Below, in pieces: positions 10,642-19,971 of a stretch of DNA of 64,000 nt. The notes beneath the pieces were generated by a model. The model saw only the letters and a program-made list of their open reading frames with translations. It searched no databases and had not been told where the DNA came from. The DNA is taken from contig AFUS01000004.1 in assembly GCA_000223315.2 (NCBI GenBank), positions 558,001 through 622,000 on the forward strand, written 5' to 3'. Source of the DNA: Parvimonas sp. oral taxon 393 str. F0440. GTDB lineage: Bacteria; Bacillota; Clostridia; Tissierellales; Peptoniphilaceae. A program made the position numbers and the translations under genes. Position 1 is the stretch's first letter. Every line of letters begins with the position of its first letter.

Positions 10642-11105
10642 ATGAAGAAAAGAAAAGAGGTTTTTTTGGAAGGCTGAAGAAAAATAAAGAAAAAAAAGAA
10701 GCCGAAGAAAATGATGAAATTGTTGAAGATAAAATTGAAGATGCCGAAGATGTAAGAAAAGTAACTGAAGATGAATTGGAATCAATGGGAATGATTGAAA
10801 AAGTTTCTAATGATGATTTTACAGAAAAAGAAAATTTAAACAATAATGATGAGCATTTGGATGAATTTATGCAATCAGTATTTGTAGAAGGGCAAAGTAC
10901 AGAAAGTGTTGATTTAAAAACTTTAGAAAAACAAGATTCATTAAATATGGAACAAACTAAATTAACAGATTTAAGTTCTTTGCACGAAGAAAAATTAGCT
11001 GTTAATGACTCTGTAAAAAAAGATATTAATAATTCTAATGAAGAGTTTTTCAGCGAAGAAACTGTAGAAGAAGAAAAAGATAAAGGCAAAAAAAGAAAAA
11101 GATGA
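10642..11105 (+). CDS. Small acidic protein of unknown function (frameshifted)
   Basis: I do not recognise the family. The corrected product is about 154 residues: a basic, Gly/Phe-containing N terminus (K-K-K-R-G-F-F-G-R-L-K-K-N-K), a long acidic stretch rich in Glu, Asp and Asn, and a basic tail (K-G-K-K-R-K-R). No membrane segment is seen. One base is missing between about 10645 and 10668 (A4 runs or the T7 run). The ATG directly follows the coaE stop (TAAATG) and the end overlaps the transglycosylase by 4 bases, so it is translationally coupled to both. Low complexity suggests a disordered linker protein. Confidence 0.6.
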
Positions 11106-11740
11106 AATTGTGGAAAAAAATACTAATAACTATAATAACCGTATTAATTATATGTAAAGCACTATTTTTAGGAGCAATATATTATGGAGGAAAGAATTAC
11201 CCTGTAAATTATATTGAAGAAATTCAAAAATATTCAAACGAGTATGGAGTAGATCCTAGAGTGGTTTTAGCTATTATGAGGGTTGAAAGTAATTTCAATA
11301 GTGATGCAACAAGTAAAGTTAATGCTAAGGGTTTAATGCAAGTTTTACCTGATACCGCTAAACATGTCGCAAAGTTATTAAATATTGATGTGAATTCCAT
11401 AGACTTAAATGATGCGGAAACTAATATTAAGATTGGAACATATTATATAAAATATTTAATGAAAAACTTTAGTAATATGGATACTGTTTATGCAGCATAT
11501 AACGGTGGAATTGGTAATGTAAATACTTGGTTAAAAGATTCCAAATACTCAAGTGATGGAGTAAGTCTATATAATATTCCTTCATCAGAAACTAAACATT
11601 ATGTCACTAAAGTAAATAAAGCATTAAAAGCTTATGAAATTTTGTATGGAAAGGAATTTCCAACTAAAAAAACAAAAGGATTTTCAAAATTTGTAGAAAA
11701 TGTAAAAAATTCTATTAATTATATTTTTAGAAGTTTTTAA
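11102..11740 (+). CDS. Membrane-anchored lytic murein transglycosylase (SLT family)
   Basis: The 212-residue protein has an N-terminal membrane anchor (I-L-I-T-I-I-T-V-L-I-I-C), then a compact Slt70-like catalytic domain. The catalytic Glu is in R-V-E-S-N-F-N (near residue 61). The G-L-M-Q-V-L-P-D-T-A motif and A-A-Y-N-G-G-I-G-N-V complete the lysozyme-like signature. It cleaves the MurNAc-GlcNAc bond, leaving 1,6-anhydro ends, outside the membrane. The ATGA overlap with the upstream acidic gene suggests coupling. Confidence 0.92.
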   Translation: MKLWKKILITIITVLIICKALFLGAIYYGGKNYPVNYIEEIQKYSNEYGVDPRVVLAIMRVESNFNSDATSKVNAKGLMQVLPDTAKHVAKLLNIDVNSIDLNDAETNIKIGTYYIKYLMKNFSNMDTVYAAYNGGIGNVNTWLKDSKYSSDGVSLYNIPSSETKHYVTKVNKALKAYEILYGKEFPTKKTKGFSKFVENVKNSINYIFRSF

Positions 11741-11769
11741 ATATTGAGTTTAAAATATGAATTAAAAAG

Positions 11770-11799
11770 TCAACGGATATTATCATTCGTTGATTTTTT
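11770..11799 (+). terminator. Terminator of the polA-coaE-slt operon
   Basis: TCAACG (11770-11775) pairs with CGTTGA (11788-11793), with further GATA/TATC pairing inside, followed by TTTTTT. Confidence 0.8.
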
Positions 11800-11912
11800 G
11801 ATTGTTAAATTTTTTAATGTATATGTCTTCGGAAATTAAAATTTTCAAAATTGATTATAGCAAATATATATGGTATAATCAGAATAATTCTAAAATTTGA
11901 ATGGAGATTTAT

Positions 11913-12285
11913 ATGGAAAATAAAATAATAATTTTTAGGAAATTATATTAATGATAGAGAAAAATTAATGAAAATTTTACTATGGGGTTCAATAGCTTTG
12001 GATATGTTGTTGCTATTGTGCTTTGTTGTAGGTTTTTCTCTTGGCGTGGGAAGTTCGATAATAGGATTTTTTATGCTTGGAATTGTTTTTAGATATGGAA
12101 TATGTCTGTTTATAATAAGTGTAGTATTTAAGTTTATAGCTCTCGTTTTAAGTTTTCCCAGAGATACTAAAGATAAAAAGAAATATTTTTCTATTGCTTT
12201 GTCTTCTCTGTTCAGATTATTATTTATAGGTGCATTAATTTACGGAATATATTATATTGGTAAAGTTATGACTGCTGTTGGATAA
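11913..12285 (+). CDS. Small integral membrane protein, unknown (start region frameshifted)
   Basis: From 11968 the frame encodes about 105 residues with three hydrophobic segments (A-L-D-M-L-L-L-L-C-F-V-V-G-F; I-I-G-F-F-M-L-G-I-V-F; L-F-R-L-L-F-I-G-A-L-I-Y). ATG 11968 has no ribosome site. ATG 11913 has GGAG at good spacing, but its frame stops at 11949. The two frames join only if one base is removed (for example one T of 11932-11936) or two are added. That is the opposite direction to the other breaks in this window, so the N terminus is uncertain. No family recognised. Confidence 0.5.
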
Positions 12286-12432
12286 AAAATTTTATTTACT
12301 TTAAAATATATAAATTCATTAATTAAAGTTGAGGAAAAATATTAAATTATTTTACTCAACTTTTTTGCTTATGGTAATAATTTTTAAATTATAAAAAGTT
12401 TATTTAAATGTAAAAAATTATTATTCATTGGG

Positions 12433-12463
12433 TATAATATAATAAAGGTCAAAGTAGGTCAGG
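12433..12463 (+). promoter_or_regulatory. -10 element with CtsR operator for the clpC operon
   Basis: TATAAT at 12433-12438 is followed by GGTCAAA (12447-12453), a 3-base spacer and GGTCAGG (12457-12463). This matches the CtsR heptad repeat (GGTCAAA-NAN-GGTCAAA) with two changes in the second half. A repressor here would cover the transcription start, so the operon is probably autoregulated by its first product, CtsR. Confidence 0.85.
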
Positions 12464-12473
12464 GGGTGTTCTT

Positions 12474-12938
12474 TTGGCAGGTATTAGTGATATTATCGAA
12501 AAATTTTTGAAAGAAATGTTAGAAAATTCTGAAAATGGAATTATTGAGATAGGAAGAAATGATTTAGCAAATAAATTTTCATGTGCTCCTTCTCAGATAA
12601 ATTATGTTTTGACAACAAGATTTTCCTCAACAAACGGATACTATATTGAAAGTCACCGTGGGGGAAGCGGTTATATAAAGATTTCAACACTTTCAAATGA
12701 AGATGTGTTTTTAAATTCTATTATCGAGTATTTAGATAAAAATGAAATAACTTTTAATGAAGGGCGACGAATTATAGATAGAATATTTGAATTGGGATAT
12801 ATTACAAAAAGAGAAAGATTTATTATTTTACATGCTATAAGTGATAATTCTCTTTGTATAGATAGTAAAATTAAGGATAGTTTAAGAGCTAATGTTTTAC
12901 TTAATATTTTGTATTCTTTCGGGAGGAGAAATGAGTAA
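12474..12938 (+). CDS. ctsR: Transcriptional repressor of class III heat-shock genes, CtsR
   Basis: The 154-residue protein starts at TTG 12474, 7 bases after a G5 ribosome site. The start is set by homology: the product begins A-G-I-S-D-I-I-E-K-F-L-K, matching CtsR N termini. The winged-helix region contains C-A-P-S-Q-I-N-Y-V-L-T-T-R-F and the arginine wing R-G-G-S-G-Y-I-K-I. The C-terminal four-helix dimer domain follows. CtsR represses clp genes at normal temperature. In Bacillus it is inactivated by heat and McsB modulates it. It overlaps mcsA by 8 bases. Confidence 0.95.
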   Translation: MAGISDIIEKFLKEMLENSENGIIEIGRNDLANKFSCAPSQINYVLTTRFSSTNGYYIESHRGGSGYIKISTLSNEDVFLNSIIEYLDKNEITFNEGRRIIDRIFELGYITKRERFIILHAISDNSLCIDSKIKDSLRANVLLNILYSFGRRNE

Positions 12939-13425
12939 GAAAATTGCAACAATAAGTTATGAAAAAGAAATAACGGATTTTGAATATGACAATTTATTTA
13001 ATACATTAAAACCTAATGAAAAAGATGAAATATTTTGTAATTTTAAAGGTCAAATTTCTAATTCAAATGTCAAATGCAAAAATTGTAAAACTTCCGTAAA
13101 GGATATTATTTATACAAATTTAACTGTTTGTCCTTGTTGCTATGAAACAATTTATAAATTGATAGAAAATAATAAATTAAAGCCGACTCTTGTCTATTCG
13201 AATTTTATAAAAAGATTATTATGTAATGATTTTAACAAATATAAAGGAAAAGCACCGGAATATACAAAAGAATTTTTTGAAAATAAAATAAAAATTGCTG
13301 ATTTAGAAAGGGAGTTAGAGCATTGTATAGAAACTGAAGAATATTTCAAATGTGAAGTTTTGAAAAATACCATTGAAGATTTAAAAAAGAAAAATTTCAA
13401 ACTTAGGAGGAGAATAAATGAGTAG
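12931..13425 (+). CDS. mcsA: McsA-like zinc-finger/UVR protein, reduced
   Basis: The 164-residue protein keeps a zinc-finger pair (C-K-N-C near residue 48 and C-P-C-C near 68) and a C-terminal UVR coiled coil (L-E-R-E-L-E-H-C-I-E-T-E-E-Y-F-K). Classical McsA has CxxC-type motifs from its very N terminus. Here the first 40 residues (K-I-A-T-I-S-Y-E-K-E-I) contain none, so one zinc-binding site seems lost. GGGAGGAG lies just before ATG 12931. McsA activates McsB and ClpC in Bacillus. Position between ctsR and mcsB supports the name despite low similarity. Confidence 0.8.
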   Translation: MSKKIATISYEKEITDFEYDNLFNTLKPNEKDEIFCNFKGQISNSNVKCKNCKTSVKDIIYTNLTVCPCCYETIYKLIENNKLKPTLVYSNFIKRLLCNDFNKYKGKAPEYTKEFFENKIKIADLERELEHCIETEEYFKCEVLKNTIEDLKKKNFKLRRRINE

Positions 13426-14394
13426 TTTTTTAGGGAAAATTTCTGAAAAGTACATTTCTCTTTCAAGTCAGGTTGATGTTTATAGAAATGTCAAAGGCTA
13501 TAAATTTAACTATATGTTGACCTTTGAAGATGAAATTAATCTTTATAATAAAATTTGTTCTTCTTTCTATAAATTGTATTATAGTGATAGATTTACATTT
13601 GAAAAGGTAAATACAAAAAACAAATTTTAAAATATTATAATATGGGTTTGTTTTTAGATTCCAATGATATTTTCAGAGAAAATTCATATATAGCATCAAG
13701 AGATGATGAATTTGTTTTTATGAATATAGACATTAGAGAGCATCTTAGATTTACCGGTAAATTACCCGGAGTAAATTTTCTTCGTTGTGGACATTTTGCC
13801 TATGGACTTGAGTCGGATTTGGATGAAAAAATAGATTTTTCGTTTAATACAAATTTCGGATATGTTTTTGAAGATGTAAATTTAGTTGGTAATGGTTTAA
13901 AAATGACAGGAGTTTTACATATTCCTTCATTGAGATATTATAATACTACCGATTTTTTAGAAAAGAAAATGAAAAAATTAGGAATAGACTTTTATTCTCT
14001 ATCTAAAATAGGACTTTGTGAGGATTTTTATATTGCGGAATTTTGTAATCAAAATGCAGAAGAATTTTCCGCAATTAGAAAAATGGATAAATATATTACG
14101 GAAATTGTAAATTTAGAAATAGATAATCGTAGAAAACTTTTAGAGACAAAAACAGACTATTATAGAGAAAAATTTGAAAGATATAAGAAAATATTGATAA
14201 AGAGAGAAAATATAACACCATATATAGTTAGTAAATTTATTTCACTTTGTTTATTACTACAAAGTTTGGAGCTTATAGTTGATTATGATATAAAGTTGTT
14301 ATATGAATGCCTTATGGCTATTAGAAGTTCAACTTTTTTAACTGAGGAAGAGAGTAATGAAGAACTTTTAAATGTAATTTTAAAGTTAATATAG
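13418..14394 (+). CDS. mcsB: McsB-like protein arginine kinase homologue, apparently catalytically dead (frameshifted)
   Basis: Adding one A to the A6 run at 13615-13620 gives 325 residues colinear with McsB: S-S-x-x-x-x-x-R-N near residue 15, I-A-S-R-D-D-E-F-V near 92, then K-L-P-G, F-G-Y-V, V-G-N-G-L-K and L-H-I-P-S-L. McsB phosphorylates arginines to mark proteins for ClpCP. The phosphagen-kinase catalytic residues are changed. S-S-R-I-R-L-A-R-N is S-S-Q-V-D-V-Y-R-N; the acidic pair before H-I-R is I-R; the reactive-site C-P-T-N is D-V-N-L. It is probably a pseudokinase. It overlaps mcsA by 8 bases, with AGGAGGAG upstream. Confidence 0.85.
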
Positions 14395-14406
14395 GAGGGT
14401 GATTCT

Positions 14407-16829
14407 ATGTATGAAAATGTAATTAGAAGTGTTGACGAATTTATCCGATATGCTGTAAATGAAGCATTTTATTTAAAAGATGATTATATTGGAACTGAGC
14501 ATATCTTGCTTGCGTTTTTAAAAATAAATAGTAGAGAAACTGAAAGTCTTGTTTCAGCAGGTGCAAATTATAATTCTTTAAAAAGTTATTTAATAGATAA
14601 GAAAGGAATTGGAAACTTTTCAAATGTTGCGAGTAAATTATCCAAAAATGCAAAAAAAGTTGTAGATAATGCTGTTAATATTGCAATGGAGTCGGATAAT
14701 GTCCAAGTATTACCTTGTCATCTCTTAATTTCATTAATGGAATTAAAAACAAGTCTTGCTTATAAAATGCTTGTTGAAGCTAATATCAGTCCTGAAAGTA
14801 TTTCAGCGGATATAAAAGAAAAGATAAATTTTGGAAATGATACAGAGGTTTCAGGAGAAGCAACGACAGAAACTTTAGATAAATATACTGTAAATTTGAA
14901 TGAAAGAGCAAAAAAAGGGAAAATTGACCAAGTAATTGGTAGAGAAAAAGAAATAGATAGAATATTACAAATTTTACTTAGAAGAACTAAAAACAATCCT
15001 ATCTTGATTGGAGAAGCAGGAGTAGGAAAAACTGCTATAGTAGAAGGACTTGCCCTTAGAATTGTAGAGGGAAAGGTTCCGGAATTTTTAGAAAATAAAA
15101 CTATTTATAGTCTGGATTTACCGGCAATGCTTGCAGGAAGTAAATATCGTGGAGATTTTGAAAAAAGAGTAAAAGATACTTTAAATGAAATTATGAAGAA
15201 TAAAAATGTTATTGTCTTCATAGATGAATTTCACAATATAGTTGGAACCGGAGGTAGTGAAGGTTCTATTGATGCCGCAAATATTTTAAAACCGTTTTTA
15301 GCAAGAGGAGAAATTCAATTAATTGGTGCTACAACCATTGACGAATACAGAAAACATATTGAAAAAGATTCTGCTCTTGAAAGAAGATTACAGCCTATAG
15401 AAGTTTTAGAGCCTACAGTTAGTCAGACTATAAATATATTGTTAGGTCTTAAAGAAAAATATGAAAATCATCATGGGATAGTAATAACCGATGAAGCTAT
15501 AAAAGCTGCAACAGAATTATCACATAGATATTTAACAGACAGATTTTTACCTGATAAAGCTATTGATTTGATAGATGAAGCGGGTTCTATGTTAAGAATA
15601 AAATCATATCTAAATCCGAATGATATAATTTTCCTAAAAGATGAAAACGCCAACCTAAAAGCTGATATAAAACAATTTGTGAAAAATCAGGAATTTTTAA
15701 AAGCTCAAGAATGCAAAAATAAATATGAGGAAAACTTAGAAGAGATAAGAAAACTTAAAGAGATAAAAAAGATAAGAAAAACAATGAAAATTTAACATTA
15801 AAATATGACGATATTGCAAAAGTTGTCTCAGATTGGAGTAAAATTCCTGTTAATAGATTGACTGCTAAAGAAAGTCAAAAATATTTATCTCTTTCTGATA
15901 ATTTAAAAAATATAGTTATCGGTCAGGGAACTGCAATTGACAGAGTTACAAATGCCATCAAAAGATCCAGAGCAGGAGTTTCTTTAGGAAGTAAACCAAT
16001 AGGAAGTTTTATTTTTGTCGGAGCTACAGGAGTTGGTAAAACTTATCTTGCAAAATCTTTAGCAAATCTTTTATTTGAATCTGAAGAAAATATGATTAGG
16101 ATAGATATGAGTGAGTATATGGAAAAACATACTGTTTCTAAACTTATAGGATCTCCTCCGGGATATGTAGGCTATGGAGAAGGTGGATATTTAACAGAAG
16201 CGGTTAGAAGAAAACCATATAGTGTTGTATTATTTGATGAGATTGAAAAAGCTCATCCAGATGTGTTTAATATGCTACTTCAAATCCTTGATGATGGACG
16301 ACTTACAGATTCACAAGGAAAAACTGTGAACTTTAAAAACACAGTAATAATTATGACTTCAAATGTAGGAGCATCTGCGATTGAAAAGAAAAATACATTA
16401 GGTTTTTCTTCAAAAAAAGATGAAAATGAAAAAGAATATGACAGAATTAAAGAAATTGTAAATTCTGAACTTAAAATTATGTTCAAGCCTGAATTTTTAA
16501 ATAGAGTAGATGATATAATTGTCTTTTCAAGACTTGATGAAAAAGATATATTAAAAATTACAGAGCTTTTGCTTGAAAAATTGAAAAAAAGACTTAAAAA
16601 TATTGGACTTAATATCGGATATAGCAATAAGATTATTAAAAAATTATCAGATATGGGCTATGATAAGGCTTATGGAGCAAGACCTCTTGAAAGAATTATA
16701 AAATCTGAACTTGAAAATAAAATTGCAGATGAGATTTTAAAGAATGAAATTCTTAGTGATGAAAAACTGTTTTTGGATGTGAAAAAAGGTAATATTGTAT
16801 TGGAAAAAGTAAAAATCAAAACTAAGTAA
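14407..16829 (+). CDS. clpC: ATP-dependent Clp protease ATPase subunit ClpC (frameshifted)
   Basis: AAA+ unfoldase partner of ClpP. One missing A in the A6 run at 15765-15770 breaks it; corrected length is 807. Order: N-domain ([12 protein letters not shown] near 36), D1 with G-E-A-G-V-G-K-T and V-F-I-D-E-F-H-N, a short ClpC-type middle coiled coil (break here), and D2 with G-A-T-G-V-G-K-T and [15 protein letters not shown] in D2 is the ClpP-binding loop, so it should dock to ClpP. It is the last gene of the ctsR operon, with AGGAGG before ATG. Confidence 0.95.
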
Positions 16830-16923
16830 ATTTAATAAATAGACTTGTACTTTATGATAACAAAAATATATTGATAACGGTTAAAAAATATGTTAATATT
16901 ATCTAAAAAAGGAGATTATAATT

Positions 16924-17250
16924 ATGATAATTACAACTACAAGTAATATTGACGGATATGAAATTGTAGAATATAAAGGAGTTGTCTTCGGTGAAGTAAT
17001 AACAGGAGTAAACTTTGTAAAGGATTTTAAAGCTGGATTAAGAGATATTTTCGGAGGGCGATCATATTCTTATGAAGAAGAATTAACGGGTGCAAGAGAA
17101 GAAAGTTTAGATGAAATCGTGGAAAGAGCAACAGAAATTGGAGCAAATGCCGTTGTCGGAATTAAAATGGATTACGAAATGCTTGGAGCATCAAATAGTA
17201 TGATGATGGTTACTTGTTCAGGTACAGCTGTTAAAATTATAAAAAAATAG
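16924..17250 (+). CDS. UPF0145 (YbjQ-like) protein
   Basis: The 108-residue protein matches the YbjQ family along its length: [20 protein letters not shown] at the N terminus, [13 protein letters not shown], and [13 protein letters not shown] in the middle. The family forms oligomeric beta structures; its biochemical role is unknown. It has its own promoter (TTGATA 16871-16876, 17 bases, TAATAT 16894-16899) and is followed by a terminator, so it is monocistronic. Confidence 0.9.
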   Translation: MIITTTSNIDGYEIVEYKGVVFGEVITGVNFVKDFKAGLRDIFGGRSYSYEEELTGAREESLDEIVERATEIGANAVVGIKMDYEMLGASNSMMMVTCSGTAVKIIKK

Positions 17251-17253
17251 ATT

Positions 17254-17286
17254 AAAAGGTGTTTTAGAATTTCTAAAACGCCTTTT
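17254..17286 (+). terminator. Rho-independent terminator after the UPF0145 gene
   Basis: AAAAGGTGTTTTAGAA pairs with TTCTAAAACGCCTTTT (one G-T pair). The downstream arm ends in a T run. Confidence 0.9.
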
Positions 17287-17302
17287 ATCGTGAAAGAATA
17301 AA

Positions 17303-17348
17303 GTTCCTAGGAATCCATTAGATTCGAAACATTGTAGAGGGATTGGTT
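17303..17348 (+). repeat. Dispersed repeat, copy A (diverged)
   Basis: This 46-base segment begins GTTCCTAGGAATCCATTAGA. It aligns over its whole length with 53661-53707, with about three quarters of positions identical. Most differences are transitions that make this copy more AT-rich. Both copies lie a few bases downstream of a terminator. No ORF is involved. Confidence 0.6.
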
Positions 17349-17366
17349 ATATATATATATATATAT
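17349..17366. repeat. (AT)9 dinucleotide repeat
   Basis: Nine tandem AT units directly after dispersed repeat copy A. Such a tract can vary in length by slippage; no promoter element coincides with it. Confidence 0.8.
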
Positions 17367-17443
17367 TATAAAAATATTTTGAGAAAAATATTGTTAAAAA
17401 ATTTTTTCAGTAGATTTAAAAATATAAGCAATAAATATATGAA

Positions 17444-17472
17444 ATGACTGTTTTTTTTTTTTGTGCTACAAT
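17444..17472 (+). promoter_or_regulatory. Promoter of the CAP-domain lipoprotein with a T12 tract in its spacer
   Basis: ATGACT (17444-17449) and TACAAT (17467-17472) are 17 bases apart, and the spacer holds 12 consecutive T residues (17451-17462). The -35 is imperfect, so the promoter call is moderate. Changing tract length would alter spacing and promoter strength. Confidence 0.5.
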
Positions 17473-17540
17473 ATCACTTGGAAAAAAAGCATAAAAAAAT
17501 TGCTTAAAAAATATCAAAGAAATCAAAGGAGTTTAAGAAA

Positions 17541-19618
17541 ATGAAAAGTAATAAGAAAAGAACCAAAAAGAACAAACTAATCAAGTCATCTGTATTATTT
17601 TTGGCAAGTTTATCAATTTTGACAGCTTGTGGAAAACCAAAGGTAGAACAAGAACAGCCAAAAAATAATGTAAAAAATGAAGATAACAAAAATACTCAAA
17701 AACAAAACGAAAAAAAGAAGAAAAAGGGAAAGGTTCAAATGATTCTGAAAAGAAAACAGAAGAAAAAGTTACAAATAAAGAATCAACAGGAAAAACAATT
17801 AATCAACCTAAAGTAGCTAAAAGAGTTGTAAATAGAAATCTTGGAACTAAGAAATTGTCTAATGAAAAATCTAATCAAGATGCTTTAAAAAGACAAAGAG
17901 ATTTACTTGTTGCAAGAGAAAAAGAAGAAGCAAGAAAAAAATTATTAGCTGAAAAACAAAGAAAAGAAGAATTAGCTAGAGAAGAAGCAAGAAAAGCAGA
18001 AGAAGCTAGAAAGAAAGCAGAAGAGGCTAGAAAGAAAGCAGAAGAGGCTAGAAAGAAAGCAGAAGAAGAAAAGAAAAAGGCAGAGGCTGCTAAGAAGAAA
18101 GCTGAAGAAGAAAAGAAAGCTAAAGAAGAAGCTAAGAAAAAAGCTGAAGAAGCTAAAAAGAAAGCTGAAGAAGAAGCTAAAAAGAAAGCCGAAGAAGAAG
18201 CTAAAAAGAAAGCCGAAGAAGAAGCTAAGAAAAAAGCCGAAGAAAAAGCTAAGTTGGCAGAAGAATTGAAAAAGGCTAAAATTATCGCTACGGAAACTGT
18301 AAATAAATTAAATAATATTGATAAAGCAAAATATATCAAAAGAATTAATAATGCAAATTCTGTAAAAGAATTAGACGAAATTGTAGCATCTGCTATTAAA
18401 GAATCTGACGAAAATACATCTGTAATAGATGAAGAAGAAAAGAAGAAATTAGCAGAATTAAAAGCTTATAGAGAAAATGCAATCAAAGTTATTAATGAGT
18501 TAAAAAACATTGATGAAGAAAAACAAGGTTTTATCAACGAAATCAATGTTGCAGAAACTACAGAAAACATAGATAAAGTTGTTGAAAGAGCTGAAAAATT
18601 ATCTGAACAAAAAACTAAAGAAATTGAAGAAGCTATTACAGAAATTATAGAAGAAGAAGTTGAAACTATCACTACACCTATGCAAACTATTGAAACTACT
18701 TCTGATGAATTAGAAGAAGGAAAAGAACAAGTAACAGAAGGTCAAGATGGAATTACTGAAGTAACTTATAAGATTACTTATAATGTTTCTAAGAAAAATG
18801 GTAAAGTTTTAGTTTCTAAAGAAAAAATTAAAGAAGAAGTTAAGCAACAAATGAAAAAAAGAATTGTTGTAAAAGGTACAAAGAAAGTAGATAATACTAA
18901 ATATGTAAGTTCTTCTGAATTAAAGAAATTAATAGATGATTGCGACTCTACTGTAATGAGAGTAGTAAATAGTAATTTAATGTTTGAAAATAATAAAGAA
19001 GTTGTTAAAGCACAAGCATTATATGATACTGTTAGAGATAATGCATCTGTTTTGGCAAATAGCAAAGAAAAATTAACAGAAGCAGAATTTATAGAAGCTA
19101 AGACAAAATTAATGGGTGCTACTAATAATTTAGTAAAAACTTATGAAAAAGTTGTTCAAGAAGCTAATGAAAGAGATAAAGACGTAACTGTTAGAGTTTC
19201 TGACACAGAAAATACAGTAATCAAAGGTCACTATGAAGATGAAGAAGCTTTAAAACATATAAAATTATTAAACAAATATAGAAACTACGAAAAAGACTTA
19301 GAAATTGATGAAGATTTAATGAGAATTGCTAAAATTAGAGCAGCAGAAATCACTCAACTTTTCGAACATACAAGAGTTGACGGAAAATCTTTAGATACTT
19401 TAAGAGAATTGCTAGGTGAAAATATTGCAATGACATCAGAAGATGTTGGGGCAGAAGAAACTTTAGACCAATTTAAAAAGAGTAAGGCACATAATAGAAA
19501 TATGTTAAAAAGTGCTTATACAAAAGTGGGTGTAGCAATCTTCAAGTTAAGAGTTGAAGATGGTGACGGAAACTTCCATTACGAAACATATACAGTTCAA
19601 GTATTTTTAGCTGAGTAA
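17541..19618 (+). CDS. Surface lipoprotein with coiled coil, two GA-like modules, G5 and CAP/SCP domains (frameshifted)
   Basis: Adding one A to the A7 run at 17710-17716 gives 692 residues. The signal ends in a lipobox (L-T-A-C-G, Cys near residue 31). Then come a Lys/Glu/Gln linker, a long K-K-A-E-E-A-type coiled coil (DNA 17930-18250, with 24-base near-repeats), and two roughly 45-residue three-helix modules (about 18250-18410 and 18455-18600). These resemble the GA albumin-binding module (A-K-x-x-A-x-x-x-x-x-x-L ... I-x-x-A-x-x-V-x-x-x-D). A G5-like domain follows (about 18655-18895, ending V-V-K-G-T-K). A C-terminal CAP domain contains F-E-H-T-R-V-D-G-K-S and G-E-N-I-A. Lipid-anchored outside the membrane. 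Albumin binding is inference. GGAG precedes ATG 17541. Confidence 0.85.
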
Positions 19619-19693
19619 ATTATAACTCACTATTTTAAGATACTTTGCTTTGAGTATGAATATTTGAATCTTATTATATTACAAGAAAAGTTA

Positions 19694-19728
19694 AAAATAG
19701 AGCAATAATAAATTGCTCTATTTTAATT
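19694..19728 (+). terminator. Terminator after the CAP lipoprotein gene
   Basis: AAAATAGAGCAAT (19694-19706) is perfectly complementary to ATTGCTCTATTTT (19712-19724). Confidence 0.85.
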
Positions 19729-19783
19729 TTATAAATATTGAGTATTTAATAGAAAAAGTTAAAGGAAATTTAATTATTTTTAC

Positions 19784-19812
19784 TTGAAAAATTTTTTGAA
19801 ATTTAGTATAAT
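19784..19812 (+). promoter_or_regulatory. Promoter for the riboswitch-controlled P-type ATPase
   Basis: TTGAAA (19784-19789), 17-base spacer, TATAAT (19807-19812). Transcription would begin just before the riboswitch aptamer. Confidence 0.8.
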
Positions 19813-19820
19813 ATACTCGA

Positions 19821-19938
19821 TAAAGGGGAGTAGCTATTTTTGTTTAGTCGTCAATACGGTTTATCCCGGCTAAACACCTAACTATTTCAATAGGAAGCAA
19901 GACCTTTGTTTAATTTTATTAAACAAGGTTTTTTTTAT
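19821..19938 (+). promoter_or_regulatory. yybP-ykoY (manganese) riboswitch with terminator platform
   Basis: The leader carries the yybP-ykoY hallmarks: AAAGGGGAGTAGC at 19822-19834, a C-C-C-G-G-C-T-A-A-A-C-A segment near 19865-19876, and a downstream A-T-A-G-G-A-A-G-C-A segment. It ends in a terminator hairpin (CCTTTGTTTAAT / ATTAAACAAGG followed by T8). This class binds Mn2+, and Mn2+ usually favours read-through. The gene downstream is a P-type cation ATPase, a known yybP-ykoY target. Confidence 0.85.
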
Positions 19939-19971
19939 GCAAAAAAAGCCTTAATTTAAGGAGGAAAATCT

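Noticed and set aside
10523-11089. Minus-strand reading frame of 188 codons across coaE and the acidic gene
   Set aside because: Ser/Phe-rich low-complexity shadow of an acidic coding strand; no ribosome site.
18160-18245. Tandem 24-base repeats as a possible CRISPR-like array
   Set aside because: They are in frame, encode the E-E-A-K-K-K-A-E coil heptads and have no spacers.
17875-18339. Long antisense reading frame rich in Ser, Ala and Phe
   Set aside because: It is the complement of the Lys/Glu-rich coiled-coil repeat and has no start context or motif of its own.
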